A stretch of DNA of 64,000 bases, taken from assembly GCA_029204225.1 (NCBI GenBank), contig MU832576.1:1-64000 (forward strand), in the 5' to 3' direction. The stretch is from Diphasiastrum complanatum (taxonomy: Eukaryota; Streptophyta; Lycopodiopsida; Lycopodiales; Lycopodiaceae). Shown one piece after another: positions 11,633 to 22,299 of this stretch; position 1 is the stretch's first letter, and each line of letters opens with the position of its first letter. The translations under genes and the position numbers were made by a program. The notes under the pieces are model-generated. The model saw only the letters and a list, made by a program, of their open reading frames with translations, was not told where the DNA came from and made no database searches.

Positions 11633-12060
11633 CTAAACATCATCCAAGTTAAATTTATGATCTTCATGGAAGACCACATCTCTACTAACAACATTTTTGT
11701 CAGTAGAGGGAAAATAAATCTTGTATGCTTTTTTAGTAGATGCATAACCTACAAAAATTCTTTTTACTGCACTAGGATCTTCCTTCTTCCTAGTTTCTAG
11801 AGGTACATGCACAAAGCATACATAGCCAATAATCCTAAGATGATCTACCTTAGGCTTTTTCTTATACAACATCTCAAATGGTGTCTTTCCTCCTATTGCA
11901 AGATTTGGAAGCCTATTACAAAGATAGTTTGCACATGCAATAGCCTCTCCCAAAATTCTTTAGGTAGAGAAGCTTCCAGCCTAATGGCTTTTGCACATTC
12001 ACACAAAGTTCTATTTTTTTTCTCAAGAATTCCATTTTGCTGAGGAGTATATGAACAAGA
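11633..12060 (-). pseudogene. Copia-C integrase C-terminal half
   Basis: Similarity begins in the PQQNG-like motif near 12050 and runs through KRTLCECAK-like, ACANYLCNRLPN, PFEMLYKKKPKVDHL and IFVGYASTKKAYK to the C-terminal VVSRDVVFHEDH. The first two catalytic Asp residues and the zinc domain are absent, because the deletion begins upstream of the catalytic Glu. A frameshift near 11950 splits what is left. Confidence 0.8.
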
Positions 12061-12936
12061 AAACTCTCACCCTCATACTCATCCTCATTAGTAAGGTTAG
12101 CTTGCTTAGATTGGTTCTTCTTCTTGAAATAGTTTGATGCATAATGTCCTTTCTTTCCACAAAAAAACACTTGATCTTTGACAGCTTCTTCTTGCCACTG
12201 GATGTTGCACCTTGTGAGGACTGATCCTCACCACCTTCTTTGGCTTTGTCCTTCTTGAAGTGTTGTTGTCCTTTGCCCTTGCCTCTTGACTTGTCTCTGA
12301 TGAAGAGTGCTTTGTCATCTCCACCATCTTTCAATGAAAGTCTGTTGATCCTCAGCATCTTGTTCTCTTGCTTACTTTCTTCAGCAATGAGAACACCTTG
12401 CAGTTTCTCCAAGGATGGAAGATCCTCTCTGACAACATAAGTCTGCACAATATTGTCATACTCATCTCTAAGTCCATTTAAAACTACTTGAACAAGTTTA
12501 GTGTTCTTGAGAGCATCACTAATACTAGCTAACTCTTGATGAAGATCCTTAACTCTCATGACATATGATGAAGCACTCTCATCTACTCTCCGATAACTTA
12601 GAAATATTTGGTTTCTAAGTGCAAGCAATCTAGAAGTATTTTTTATTCATAGATTATTTCTAGAGTATCCCAAGATTCCTTGGAAGTGGTGCATGTACTG
12701 ATCTCTCTTAACACTTCATTGCTAACATTCATTTTTATAAAATGAAGGGCAATTCTGGTTCTTTTGTGGAATGTTGTAGCTTCATTAGGTGCAGCAGGTT
12801 CTTCTTCAGCTCCACTCACAATATCCATTACATCCTGTAGAATCAACAATGATTCCATTCTAATCTTTCACATTGCATAATTGGAAGATGTTAATCTCTC
12901 ACTGTGCTCTAAGAAATGTGAACCAGATGAAGACAT
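12055..12936 (-). pseudogene. Copia-C gag
   Basis: The minus-strand ATG at 12936 starts MSSSGSHFLEHSERL, matching the Copia-E start (ETSERL, NYA). A TGA replaces the conserved Trp of NYAIWK about 25 codons in. 12643-12858 and 12023-12628 then carry the gag body (RIALHFIKMNVSNEVL; VDESASSYVMRVKDLHQELASI). The zinc knuckle at about 12165-12120 reads CFFCGKKGHYASNY in its own frame: the last Cys of the CCHC set is Tyr. A frameshift precedes it. The frame then runs into integrase through the deletion scar. Confidence 0.85.
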
Positions 12937-13357
12937 CTTCTTGGTGAGAAATTCTAGTAATGATAAAAAAATGAAGTTGAAAGGATGTTGCTTGCTATCT
13001 CAATCTAGGATCTAACATAGATATTGATCCACCCTATGAAATCTAGCAACAGATATGAGAATAAATTCTCAATACTGAAAATCAATCTATCTTGAATTTG
13101 GATCTTGCTTCAGTCACAAAAGAAGAAGCACATGTACTCACTTACTCATGGATTTTCAAGGTTTGATGGTTTCTTGTGGCAAGATGATGGAGTCTCATTT
13201 ATAGAGTTTTATGGTGGTTTTGATGGGGCAAGGGAGATCGAAGAACACGAACGGAGAAAAGAGCAGGAATATTGCGGAACAACTCTCTCGTTACAATCAA
13301 CTGCTAAATGCAAAACAGTCTAATAGACAGCTTATGCTAAATGTAATCACAACTTTA
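12937..13357 (-). promoter_or_regulatory. Copia-C upstream region with TATA box, probable 5' LTR remnant
   Basis: The minus strand has CTATAAATGAG (plus 13195-13205), a strong TATA word, about 260 bp upstream of the gag ATG. A weak PBS-like TGGATCAATATC lies at plus 13020-13031, compared with TGGTATCAGAGC in Copia-E. The LTR ends cannot be placed; the right side is cut by the Copia-D LTR. Confidence 0.4.
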
Positions 13358-14150
13358 AGTGTTCTAATTGTCCGGACGGAATCTTAAAAATTAATTGATA
13401 CTCTCATAAACAAGAGTACAGTCCACCGAAGAGATTAGAAATGGTGTGTGTGGTATTATTGAAAAATGGATTCAACGAGACGTATAGTTTTGAAATAAAT
13501 GGAAGAGCAGTATGATATCGCGAGTTCCTCAGGTGTCAAAGACGGCCATCGTCTAATAAGAAACTGAGGAGAGTCTGTGTTCTGATCAGAGTGAGTAAAC
13601 AAGCGCGATCAAACAGCGCTAGAGTGCATTCAATCACAACCAGCATTCATCTACGTTATACACATATAGAAAAGCTGCTGCTGCTATTATACATTGAAGC
13701 ACAATACAAATAGCAATTACAACAAAAAATTGACGGCATAACTTGGAGGCTCAAATAATACGTCTGATGGACGAAGCAACTACTAATCTGTGCTTGGATG
13801 ATCTATTTATAAATCTCATCCATGTATTAATTACACTGAATGCTTGTCACCTAATCAGAAAAGTCATTGTACTTGGAAGTATATGGATTTTGTGACAATT
13901 GTACATAGTATATATACGGTCAACAAATCGGTATCATTGACACGGACGAGGATTTGTAAGGCAGTGTCGCCTTTTTCACCTGTCACAAAACGCGTGTAAA
14001 AACATAGTGTCGCGTTCTATTTTCCTTTTCTTTGTCTATGAGAATTTACTTGTATTTATGCAGACTGTGCGACAACGTGAGTAAAAAATACAGCATGAAT
14101 CAAGGCAAATTAAAATGGAATTTAGGGGAGTAGAGGAGATAAATCCAACA
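13358..14150 (-). repeat. 3' LTR of Copia-D
   Basis: The minus strand has the polypurine tract AAGGGGGAGGG (plus 14151-14161) followed by TGTTGGATTT, fixing the right edge at 14150. The left edge is set at TGTTCTAATT (13358), giving TGTTGG...TTAGAACA. A TATA word TTTATAAATAG lies at plus 13803-13813. Near the left end the minus strand has TCAATAATACCACACACACC, resembling the R/U5 of copia LTRs. Confidence 0.65.
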
Positions 14151-14159
14151 CCCTCCCCC

Positions 14160-14954
14160 TTAATCTGGATCCGTGAATGTCTTGATCTTTAGACTAAGCA
14201 ATGCACAAAATTTGTTATGTGCATTAACACTTAATGCTTTTGTGAAAATATCTGCAACCATGTCCTGCGTTCTGCAGTACGTTAAGCTCACCGCCTTGTT
14301 GAGAGTCTTGCCCCTGATGTAGTGATATCTGATTTCAATGTGCTTACTCCTAGAGTGCAATCTAGGGCTGGCCGATAAGGCAATCGCACTCTGATTATCA
14401 CAGAATAAAATTGTAGGGCTGTAATGATACAGATTAACGTCTAACAGTAAATTTCTCAACCAAAACACTTCCTTAATAGATTGAGAAACAACAATGTATT
14501 ATGCTTCTGTAGAAGAAGATGCGATAGAGGTTTGCTTACGACTGTTCTATGAGATAGGACAATCATTGAAGAAGAATGTAAATCTAGATGTGGACTTACG
14601 ATTGTCTACATCTCCTCCCCAGCTTGCATCAGAATATCCACTGAGCTAATAAAGATTGTCGTTGTTGATGTCTCCATAGCAGATGCACTGGTCCATGTTA
14701 GCTCGAATATACCTCATGAATCTTATGAGAGACTTCCAATGGGTAATGCCAGGATTAGTCATATATTGGCTGAGTGAGCTTACAACGAAAGAGATATCTG
14801 GTCTTGTACAGACCATTGTATACATGAGAGATCCAAGTATCGATCGATAAGGATACTCTCGCATCTGGTCCTCTTCCTGCTTGGTCTTGGGACATTGGTC
14901 CTTTGACAAATGCAGGCCTGGATCTATCGGTGAGTGAGCTAATTTACAATTCAT
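14160..14954 (-). pseudogene. Copia-D RNase H and RT C-terminal remnant
   Basis: 14160-14468 encodes the C-terminal RNase H (FWLRNLLLDVN, ILFCDNQSAIAL, SRSKHIEIRYHYIR, VADIFTKALS). 14646-14954 encodes the end of reverse transcriptase (YRSILGSLMYTMVCTRPDISF). Between them the EAEY region is frameshifted. The CDNQSAI stretch keeps the catalytic Asp. The stop lies directly on the polypurine tract. Confidence 0.85.
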
Positions 14955-15640
14955 TAAACTGTATCTGTTAAGAACATTGTGAAGATACCCTTGTTGAGTG
15001 ATGTAAATAAGTCATTTTGCTTTGTCTCTGTGGATTTGAATGCCTAGACAAAAGTGAGCTTTGCCCAAATCAATCATATTGAATTCTGAAAACAGCATCT
15101 ACTTCGCATCCTTGACCAAATTGGTATTGTTGTTGAAGAGCAACGTATCATCTGCACTGACTTGGAATAGACGTTGCAATCAGCAGTGCTTGGTTTGAAT
15201 CCTTGTTCAATGTGGAATGTGTTGATCCTCTAAAACCAAGCTCTGGCGGAATGTTTCAAGCCGTAAAGTGCTTTGTGGAGTTTACAGACATGATTCTTCA
15301 TGCCTTCCAGAACGTATCCTTCGAGCTAGATCATGTAGATGTCTTCTTGTATAACTCCATTCAGATAGGCTGTTTGCACATTGAGTTGATGTACTTCGAG
15401 GTTGGCAACTGCAGCATAAGACAGGAGCGTTCGGATTGACGAATGTTTGACTACTGGACTGAAAGTCTCGCTGTAGTTGACGTTGAGCATCTGAGTGAAT
15501 CCTCGTGCTACCAGTCTTGCCTTTCTTCGATCAATTTCTCCATTGGCATTGTATTTGATCTTGAAGATCCATTTGCAATCAATGATATTATAGCCAATAG
15601 GAGCTTCGACTAGTGACGATGCAGACTACTTCCACAGGGG
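14955..15640 (-). pseudogene. Copia-D reverse transcriptase, heavily frameshifted
   Basis: No long minus-strand frame survives, but the nucleotide sequence parallels Copia-B 7460-8130 throughout. For example, plus words CAACGTATCATC and AAGCCGTA...GTGCTTTGTGGAGTTTACAGA match the reverse complement of its reverse transcriptase. A deletion near 15140 removes the YVDD region seen in Copia-B at about 7650-7690. Long plus-strand frames here are shadows. Confidence 0.75.
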
Positions 15641-15719
15641 GATCTCTCTATCTCCTAACCTTCATCAACAACTTCTTGCGAAGGACTGCAACCTACTACT
15701 CTCTATCCATAGCTTTTCT

Positions 15720-16478
15720 CTAAAGATCAGAGTCTGGTTGGCTAAGTACCTCTTCGACTGTTGTCGGTTCCTGTATCAAGAGGCATGCAAACTCAGGAGT
15801 ATACCTTGTGGGTTGTGTGCGCACTCGGCTTGATCTTTTGGGAGGATTCGATTGATGAACCGCTCTTGGGACTTGTTGCTGGTTGGCAACAACATCTTCG
15901 TCTGATTCGTTGTCTAGAAGTGGGTCAACAATGGACACGCCTGAGCCAGAAGCTGGGATTGTCGTGTCAATGACAGGTGATGAAGGTTCTCCTGGAACAA
16001 TATCCTTGCCTTTGATGTCGACGAACTGATCCTCGATAAAGACTACATCCCGGTTATACATGATTTGCTATGTATCAGGATCATACAGCTTGTATGTATT
16101 ATCAGATGAAGTATATCCGATCAAGATGGTTTTGGGACCTTGGAAGTCCAATTTCTTCCTCGTGTCTTTTGGGATCTACGCGTAGGCAACCCATCCAAAC
16201 ACTCTTAGGTTCTTCACAAAAGGCTTAGAGCCTGTCCACACCTCGTGGGGTGTCTTGCCTGAGAGGGCCTTGGTCGAACATCTATTCTGGACATAAGTTG
16301 TAGTGGAGACAGCTTCAGCCCAAAATCTCTTGGGCAGTGATGCATGCACTAGCATACATTTGGCTGATTTGACCAGGGTACAGTTCTTCCTCTCGGCTAA
16401 ACCATTAGACTGAGGACTGTAGAGAGTGATGAATTGCTGCTCAATGCCTTCAAATTGACAATCTCCAAGTATTGGCAC
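15720..16478 (-). pseudogene. Copia-D integrase core and C-terminal region
   Basis: 16176-16478 holds the integrase core tail (FITLYSPQSNGLAERKNCTL with the catalytic Glu; LPKRFWAEAVSTTTYVQNRC; KTPHEVWTGSKP). 15720-16061 holds the post-integrase linker (MYNRDVVFIEDQF, then SSRVRTQPTRYTPEFACLL), typical of the region before the copia reverse transcriptase. The first two catalytic Asp residues are lost by truncation at 16480. Confidence 0.85.
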
Positions 16479-16499
16479 CGTAGTAGCTCAACACTTGAG

Positions 16500-17104
16500 A
16501 ACTTAGCCATGGATTAGTGATATGATATAATGAGCCTCCAAATACGACAAATGGCCTTGACAAAAATGTTCGCCCAACTCATTAATTATCAAGAATAGTA
16601 AGTAGGACTGACACCGACTCTGGTGAAGGTTTAGGTTAAGGTTCTTCTCAGATAACTGATATTTTTGTAGAAAGTTGTAAAGTTCTCACAAAAGGTTACC
16701 AACAACCAGATGAACAGTCACTTTGGCCTTCTATTTTTGGTATTATTGTTTGCCGACCTAGCAGTAGATAGATCTGAATCACACCTATGCACACTGAATC
16801 GTACGAAGGTTCTTTTTTTGTATTTTTTAGGATTTTGGTGGTTTTTTGGTATTTTCTGATGTTTCTGCAAATTTGCTAAGAATTATCCTTCGCCCTTCAA
16901 TCTAAAGGTTCTGTGATTGAAACCAAATTTGTCTGCAACTTGGCGAAGGTTTTCTGTAAGAGGGTAAAAAGTTTTCAAGTTTGATGACAATTTTGCCTTC
17001 TTTTTGTTCAAATTTATCACAATTGACCGATTTTTGTTGTTTTCTTTTATTTCTCAAATCCAAATGATCTTAAGAATGGTGATCTAAGTAGCTTCCCCTG
17101 CTCA
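16500..17104 (-). repeat. fragment of a Gypsy-B-type leader
   Basis: 16730-17100 parallels 25550-25920 in the same orientation: both have GCAGTAGATAGATCTGAAT, CGAAGGTT, TTAGGATTTTG, GTTCTGTGAT and GATCTTAAGA-like words in the same order. The second copy lies in the leader of Gypsy-B, so this is a leader remnant of a related minus-strand element. It shows the same scattered GGCGAAGGTT motif. Confidence 0.65.
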
Positions 17105-18231
17105 TGTTGGTTGATTCTGATGAATCCCCAAGATACTCGGCCAGAGCTACCTCAAAGCACCTTTCACCTTAGACTGAGGAGGTCTCTGAAGAAGAAGGGT
17201 TGAACGAAGAATGAGCGCCGAGAATTACTAGTTAAGTATGACAAGTAGAAACTGTGTAAGCCTCATGGTGAATCCCGAAAGATGGAATGACTATGTAGGA
17301 ACTAGTATTTCTAGGCAAATGGAATAAATGCAAGTAGACCCCTCTTAGAAAAGTAGAGTGAGTGGCCTTTTGATGGTGACCTCTAGTGGAGGAGGTAATT
17401 CCACTTGTAATGTGTGTAATGTGGAAATGACACTAGGATGTCCCCTAAGGAGCTCTCTTGCTTATTTACAAGACTCCCCCTTTGTAGAAGAGAGATTTTT
17501 GTGTATTGTATTTACTCCATGCTTCAATGAGAAATAGCTTCCATGAGTTTGATACATCTTTGAGCTCCTTGATCATTCTTGTTTCTTGAGTGATGCATTA
17601 ATAATCTTGCCCCTCCATCTCCTTTGTGTGTGGTTGTGGATCTAGGGAGGACTAACTTTCTTACTTTTGTAGATTAATTTAGGATTAAGCATTGTGGTAA
17701 TTCATCATGAGTTGGTTTGTGGTGTAAGTCTTGCAAATCCATTTGCATTCAATTTTTTGATGTTCTTGAAATCCAAGAATCAAGAAATGTGTGTTTCTTG
17801 ATCCTTGGAATTTCAAAATGCTGCTAGTATAGTTCTTGTTTCTTGTTTTGTAGATTGATGTATGTGCAGCTTAGTTGTAATTAGTTTAGGATTTGATTCA
17901 GTTCATGTTGCAGCAAAATAGAAGTAAAATCATAAAGGTTCAACAGATCTGCATGCCGATTTTATGGTTGAACGTTTTGATTACATGTTGGTTTGATTGC
18001 AAGTGATACGTTTCAAGAGAGACCTCCTTGAATTGTCCAAGCAGGACATTTACTATAACGATTATCAGTCCCTCTCTGCCTGATTTGGGCCTTAAACAAG
18101 AATGTTAACATCCAAGAAATGCCCAACATAGCTTGGTGACAGGCAGAACAAGAAACGTAACCTGCAACCAGAGAAGTAGGTAAGAGTAATAACCAGTTAA
18201 TAGATCCTCTAGAGTAGGGGATCTGTCAACA
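17105..18231 (+). repeat. probable 5' LTR of Gypsy-A
   Basis: The right edge is supported: GTCAACA ends at 18231 and TTTGGCGCACATTG follows, a gypsy-type PBS position. The left edge is set at TGTTGG (17105), exactly where similarity to the Gypsy-B leader stops, giving TGTTGG...CAACA ends and about 1.1 kb, close to the Gypsy-B LTR length. There is no second LTR to confirm it. Confidence 0.5.
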
Positions 18232-18233
18232 TT

Positions 18234-18250
18234 TGGCGCACATTGTTGCT
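18234..18250 (+). other. primer-binding site of Gypsy-A
   Basis: TGGCGCACATTGTTGC follows the LTR end by two bases. It resembles the plant gypsy PBS family beginning TGGCGCC and is close to the Gypsy-D site TGGCGCCATTGCTGC. The primer tRNA is not certain. Confidence 0.5.
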
Positions 18251-18868
18251 TGAACTCCACACATCATAAAACTATATCAGATGCCCTGATCAGATCCATA
18301 ACACACGAGCACATCTGTACATTTGAAACATATTGTCAGCCTAGTTCTTGAAGTGCTGCCAGAATCTCACCAGTCGGACGATTATTTGTTGAAACAAGCA
18401 TCCACACTTTCCTCTTCAAACCTCCACCAACACCCAAACCTGCAAGACACACCCTGCAAACATACTCCACACCCTACACATGCATATCTCCTGCAACCAA
18501 TGCCTTACCTTCATCCCTCACACACCTGCAGAAGCCTTGACATCCGCTCTACAAACTCTGCCACAACCTCCGCCAACCTTCAGACCTGCAAACATTCTCC
18601 ACAAACCCTACAAGCAACAAAACAAAACAACCATACCCTTCACTCCACATGCCTCTTCAATCCTACAATAACTGCCTACCCAACTCCTTCGCTCATCTTC
18701 TGGTCTGAGCAGCAAACTAAGCCTCCACTGCCTTCACTTCATCCACACACCATTCATTCACTCATCACCCCAGCGACTACACACTCCACTCCCTCCTGAT
18801 CCGAACAGCCTGCCTCCTCCACCTAACTCGAGTCCCCACGCCGCCTTCTCCCAACTGACCGAAACCTA

Positions 18869-19262
18869 ATCTTGACCGGACCCTCTCCTCTCACGAATCT
18901 CGATTGGATTCCAATCATAAAAATCTTGACCGGATCCCTGTCCAGAAATCTCGACCGGAAGCCGTGTCCAACAAAAAAACTCGACCGCAGATCCCTGTCA
19001 CAAAAAACTCGACTGGAGACCTCTTAAGAAAATCTCAACCGGATAACCCTACAACACATCTCGACTAGATGGCCTAAATTCTATCTTGACTGGATGGCGT
19101 GATAAAAACGTCTCAACCGGATCCAAATCTCGACCAGATACCAGTCTCGACTGGATACCAAGCCTCGACCAGATACAAGTCTCGACCGGACCACTCTCTC
19201 ATCCCATCTCGACCGGACCAAATTCTTTTTGACAGAGCCTTCTGTTTCAAATTTCGACCGAG
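18869..19262 (+). repeat. TCTCGACCGGA motif array in the Gypsy-A leader
   Basis: About sixteen degenerate copies of AATCTCGACCGGAT occur at irregular 17-35 bp steps over 390 bp, between the PBS and gag. Variants include TCTTGACCGGA, TCTCGACTGGA, TCTCAACCGGA and TCTCGACCAGA. Most differences are transitions. The array makes translations rich in Arg, Ser and Asp that are not genes. Confidence 0.8.
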
Positions 19263-19444
19263 TCTCCATCTTGCAGGGGCCAAGAGCTCAAAAACAAAAA
19301 ACAAAAAAAGCACCAAAAAAAATAAAAAAAACACATCTTACACCAATAGAAAGCCCTTATGCTCCCCAGTCTCCACTTTGACTTACCTACTAGTCAAAAA
19401 AAAAATTTAACAACAAAACTCCAAAACAAACAAGATCTTCCCAA

Positions 19445-20650
19445 ATGGAATACCATACTGACCCCCATACCACAAAAGATTATCCACCCGACATGGTGTC
19501 ACCTCAGTCTGACAAAATCCAACGTCATAGATTCTCTCAAATGAAATCACATTTACACGAGCCATCCACAAACCCATTCGAAGGACGAGAATCTGATAGA
19601 GCCGAGTCTTCACGAGCCCGAGCCCATTTTTATGGTGCTGACACCTCACAGGCCAGATACACCTCACTGGAGCTTTTGCTAACCACGGGGCTCATATTGA
19701 GAGACGTACACCAAAATTAGATCTACCCAAGTTCGATGGTAGTTAGGACCCTCAAAGATTCTTACAAATTTTTGAGAACATGTGCGACGTTTACGACGAA
19801 ACATCTAACGACCCTATGGCCCAACTGTTTTTTATGACCATGATCGATAAAGCACGTGACTGGTTTTTTAATCTTAATCATGATGATAAAAGTGATTGGT
19901 CTAATCTAAAAGAATACTTTATCAAACGTTTTAAGCCCTTTCATTTGATCGAGAGTTCTTTTGTCAAGTTGAGTAACATCAAAATGGCAAAAGATGAACA
20001 CGTATGAGACTATATCAAGCAATTCAGGTGTCTCAAAAGTCAAGTACAAGAATAGCCTATAGATGCTCATCATCTGGTTTTTTTAGTCGGCCTTCCAAGA
20101 TGGATTAGACGAGAGCTTCGAACTAATGATGAATATACGAGTCTGAAGTTAGCTCTGTTTGATGCCATCAAAGAAGAAGATGAGAGATCTAATGTTGACG
20201 AACCTAGGAAACGGAAATCACATTGTGCAATCCATGAGTCGAAGCTGATCGAGAATACCCGAGATCAGCTTTGAAAACAACAGATGGAGTTGCCTAATCA
20301 GCAACACCAACTACAAATGGAGAAACTCACTTAGGAGTTTCGTGACACATTGATGTCTATCCAAAGCAGTATGTCTGGTCAGCCAAACTCTGCACATGTA
20401 CCTTATAGACGAAAATCCATCTGGTTTCTAATCTGGACATTCCTCGCATTATAACGAATACCCCCCAGAAAATCTAGAACCACGAGCCATACAAGATGGT
20501 TATGCCATTATGCAAGGGCCAATGAACAACAGATGTTTCATCTATGGAAACCGGCCATTTCATAGTTGATTGTCCATTTAAAACCAAGTACTATGTTGAT
20601 GTCCCGACTGTGTTAGAAAACACAGTTTCAAAGACTGTCCAAAGCAACCA
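19445..20650 (+). pseudogene. Gypsy-A gag
   Basis: The clearest part is 19780-20007 (MCDVYDETSNDPMAQLFF, DKARDWFFNLNHDDKSDW, EYFIKRFKPFHLIESSF), matching the retrotransposon gag domain of Gypsy-C (SREWFFNLDHDN, SFIKRFQPFRFTKSPF). It continues through several stops as DYIKQFRCLKSQVQ, LVFLVGLPRWIRREL and a degraded zinc-knuckle region to about 20650. Gag would form the particle; this copy cannot. Confidence 0.8.
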
Positions 20651-20685
20651 AGTTCGATCCTACCTGCCCGCCACGTCAGCAAGAT

Positions 20686-22295
20686 TCATAGGCTGTGTCC
20701 TAGCTGGACCATCGTAAACATCTTTCGATTCTGGCATTTGTTCTTCGGGTTCACGATGTGCTTTTGGTAACATGATAACCAGTCATCCAGTGTATAGCGT
20801 TTAAAATATTCGGGCATATCATGCTGGACTACATCTACTTGTTCTTTGTCAAAAGGATTTGTCTTGGATCTTTGCTTAGCCTTCTTAGTAGCAATTGATC
20901 GTGGAGGTGATGACTTCTGAGAAGATAAACTCTTCTTTGAAGGTGAAGACTTCCTAGATGGTGATGTCTTGCTAGAACTCTGACTTATAGAATCATCCTT
21001 GACTTTTTCCTTGCCTTTATCCAGTAAGGGTGGCACATTCTTTGAATCGATCTTTTGAGGAGGATTTTCCCATTTCAGAACCATATTATAATGTTGCTTG
21101 GCTTGTTTCTTCGTCATTGAACCTGTGATCTTGTCTTCCTTCAATATAACTACTTTTGGTGGTTTTATTGTTGGTTCATCAGGAATATTACACACTCCAA
21201 ATCTAGTCAGATCCATCTGATTTAGAATCTGATCATCCGTAAGTTTTGCATTGTCATCATAAGTCAAGGCATGACTCACAAGAATGAGCTCATCTTCAAT
21301 CGGATCTGGTATAGGCTCCGTTGATATCCAAGCTGCATTAAGCATATTCAAAGGAAAAGTAATCGGTGTATCCAAGGCTCGATCCAATAATGAAACTTTG
21401 TTCAAATCTGATTGATTATCTTGTTGACACATATAACCTGCTGTACAGTCAATAATTGCAAGAGCTTGATTCCAGTTGACAATATCGGTTTGAGAGTCAT
21501 AATGAACTCCCAAATTTTTTATTGGTTGGTCACAAGTATGATCCGTTGTTGATGAATCATCATTCTCTTTTTGAACCACTGGTTTGATAGTCCAAGTTAT
21601 AGGATCAACCTTGACTGCACGTTTATGATTTTCAAAAGTAATTTTTCCAGTACCCCAGTTATGAATTACTTGCGCAACTCTAACCATGGGTGTCCCAATA
21701 GGACTCGGTAGACATTTGGTGCTTCCAGTAAGTCCATTACTACAAAAGTAATGTTAAATTGTACTCCGACAATTCTAACATGTATATCTTCAACCGTTCT
21801 TCATGGACAAACTGTCGTTTGAGAAGCCAGTCTGGCAAAAAGTCGCAGGTTTTATCTTTATAAGGCCCCAAGTTTGCACATAACTTTGTAGAAATCATGT
21901 TAACTCCCGAACCACTATCTATCACAGTTGCTTCATTAGGAAATTGTCTATGCTATATCGGAAGGGTGATATTTTTTTGCTCACTTTCCCAAGCTGCTCC
22001 GACAGTACTTCATTAGATTCTTCAAATCTAGCACAAAAAAAATGGCTCTTGATGGACTTCTGGTTCAGCTTAAGTTAAGTTTTGCGCTAATAGTTCTTTT
22101 GCTTTTGGCACCAACTTCAGAAACTTTTCCAGCGAAATATTGATCTTACTAGACAAATTATTCATCAACAGTTCTGTTTGCGCGGTGCTTTCGGTTCAAT
22201 CATCTTGAAGTTGTTGGTATATCAGTTAATGGTATAGAATCAACAGGTACTGGATCTGTTACCGATTCTTTCTGCTTCTGTGCTCTGGTGACCAC
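20686..22295 (-). pseudogene. Gypsy-B protease region
   Basis: 22200-22295 holds the gag-protease linker (VVTRAQKQKE, compare VLTRAQTQRQ in Gypsy-D). 21740-21925 holds the aspartic protease active site (MIDSGSGVNMIST). 20686-21687 is a 333-codon frame whose start (MVRVAQVIHNWGTGKITF) matches the protease tail of Gypsy-C (ARVIQDWKKNKIDF). It goes on through a charged, Ser/Lys-rich linker and CVHYDSQT-like text. Stops between the pieces break it. No reverse transcriptase fingers follow. Confidence 0.75.
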
Positions 22296-22299
22296 CACC

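Larger units (their letters stand above)
9060..13357 (-). mobile_element. Copia-C: internally deleted Ty1/copia retrotransposon
   Basis: Minus-strand order is 5' promoter region, gag, C-terminal half of integrase, reverse transcriptase, RNase H, 3' LTR. The protease and the N-terminal half of integrase are absent because an internal deletion joins gag directly to integrase near 12055. Its gag resembles those of Copia-E and Copia-F, so the three belong to one broad family. Both outer ends are uncertain: the left is inferred from TG/CA ends and the right is interrupted by the Copia-D LTR at 13358. Confidence 0.8.
13358..16480 (-). mobile_element. Copia-D: 5'-truncated Ty1/copia retrotransposon
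   Basis: Minus-strand integrase, reverse transcriptase, RNase H, polypurine tract and 3' LTR. Similarity ends at about 16480 in the integrase core. It is a sibling of Copia-B with parallel RNase H and reverse transcriptase text, but retains more of the 5' side. It abuts or interrupts the 5' region of Copia-C, so it probably inserted later than Copia-C. Confidence 0.85.
17105..20650 (+). mobile_element. Gypsy-A: 3'-truncated Ty3/gypsy element
   Basis: Plus-strand order is probable 5' LTR, PBS, long leader with a TCTCGACCGGA array, then a decayed gag. No protease, reverse transcriptase or integrase follows; at about 20650-20686 the sequence passes into the opposite-strand 3' side of Gypsy-B. 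Gag resembles those of Gypsy-B, Gypsy-C and Gypsy-D. Confidence 0.7.

Noticed and set aside
15203-15439. Plus-strand open frame within Copia-D
   Set aside because: Antisense shadow of reverse transcriptase; the same antisense frame exists in Copia-B at 7910-8284.
18323-18799. 158-codon plus-strand frame (Thr/His/Pro-rich) just upstream of the TCTCGACCGGA array
   Set aside because: No domain, low-complexity C-rich DNA, and it lies in the leader between the Gypsy-A PBS and gag. An element-encoded small ORF is not excluded.
19099-19410. Plus- and minus-strand Arg/Ser-rich frames in the Gypsy-A leader
   Set aside because: They are products of the TCTCGACCGGA array; periodicity does not follow codons.
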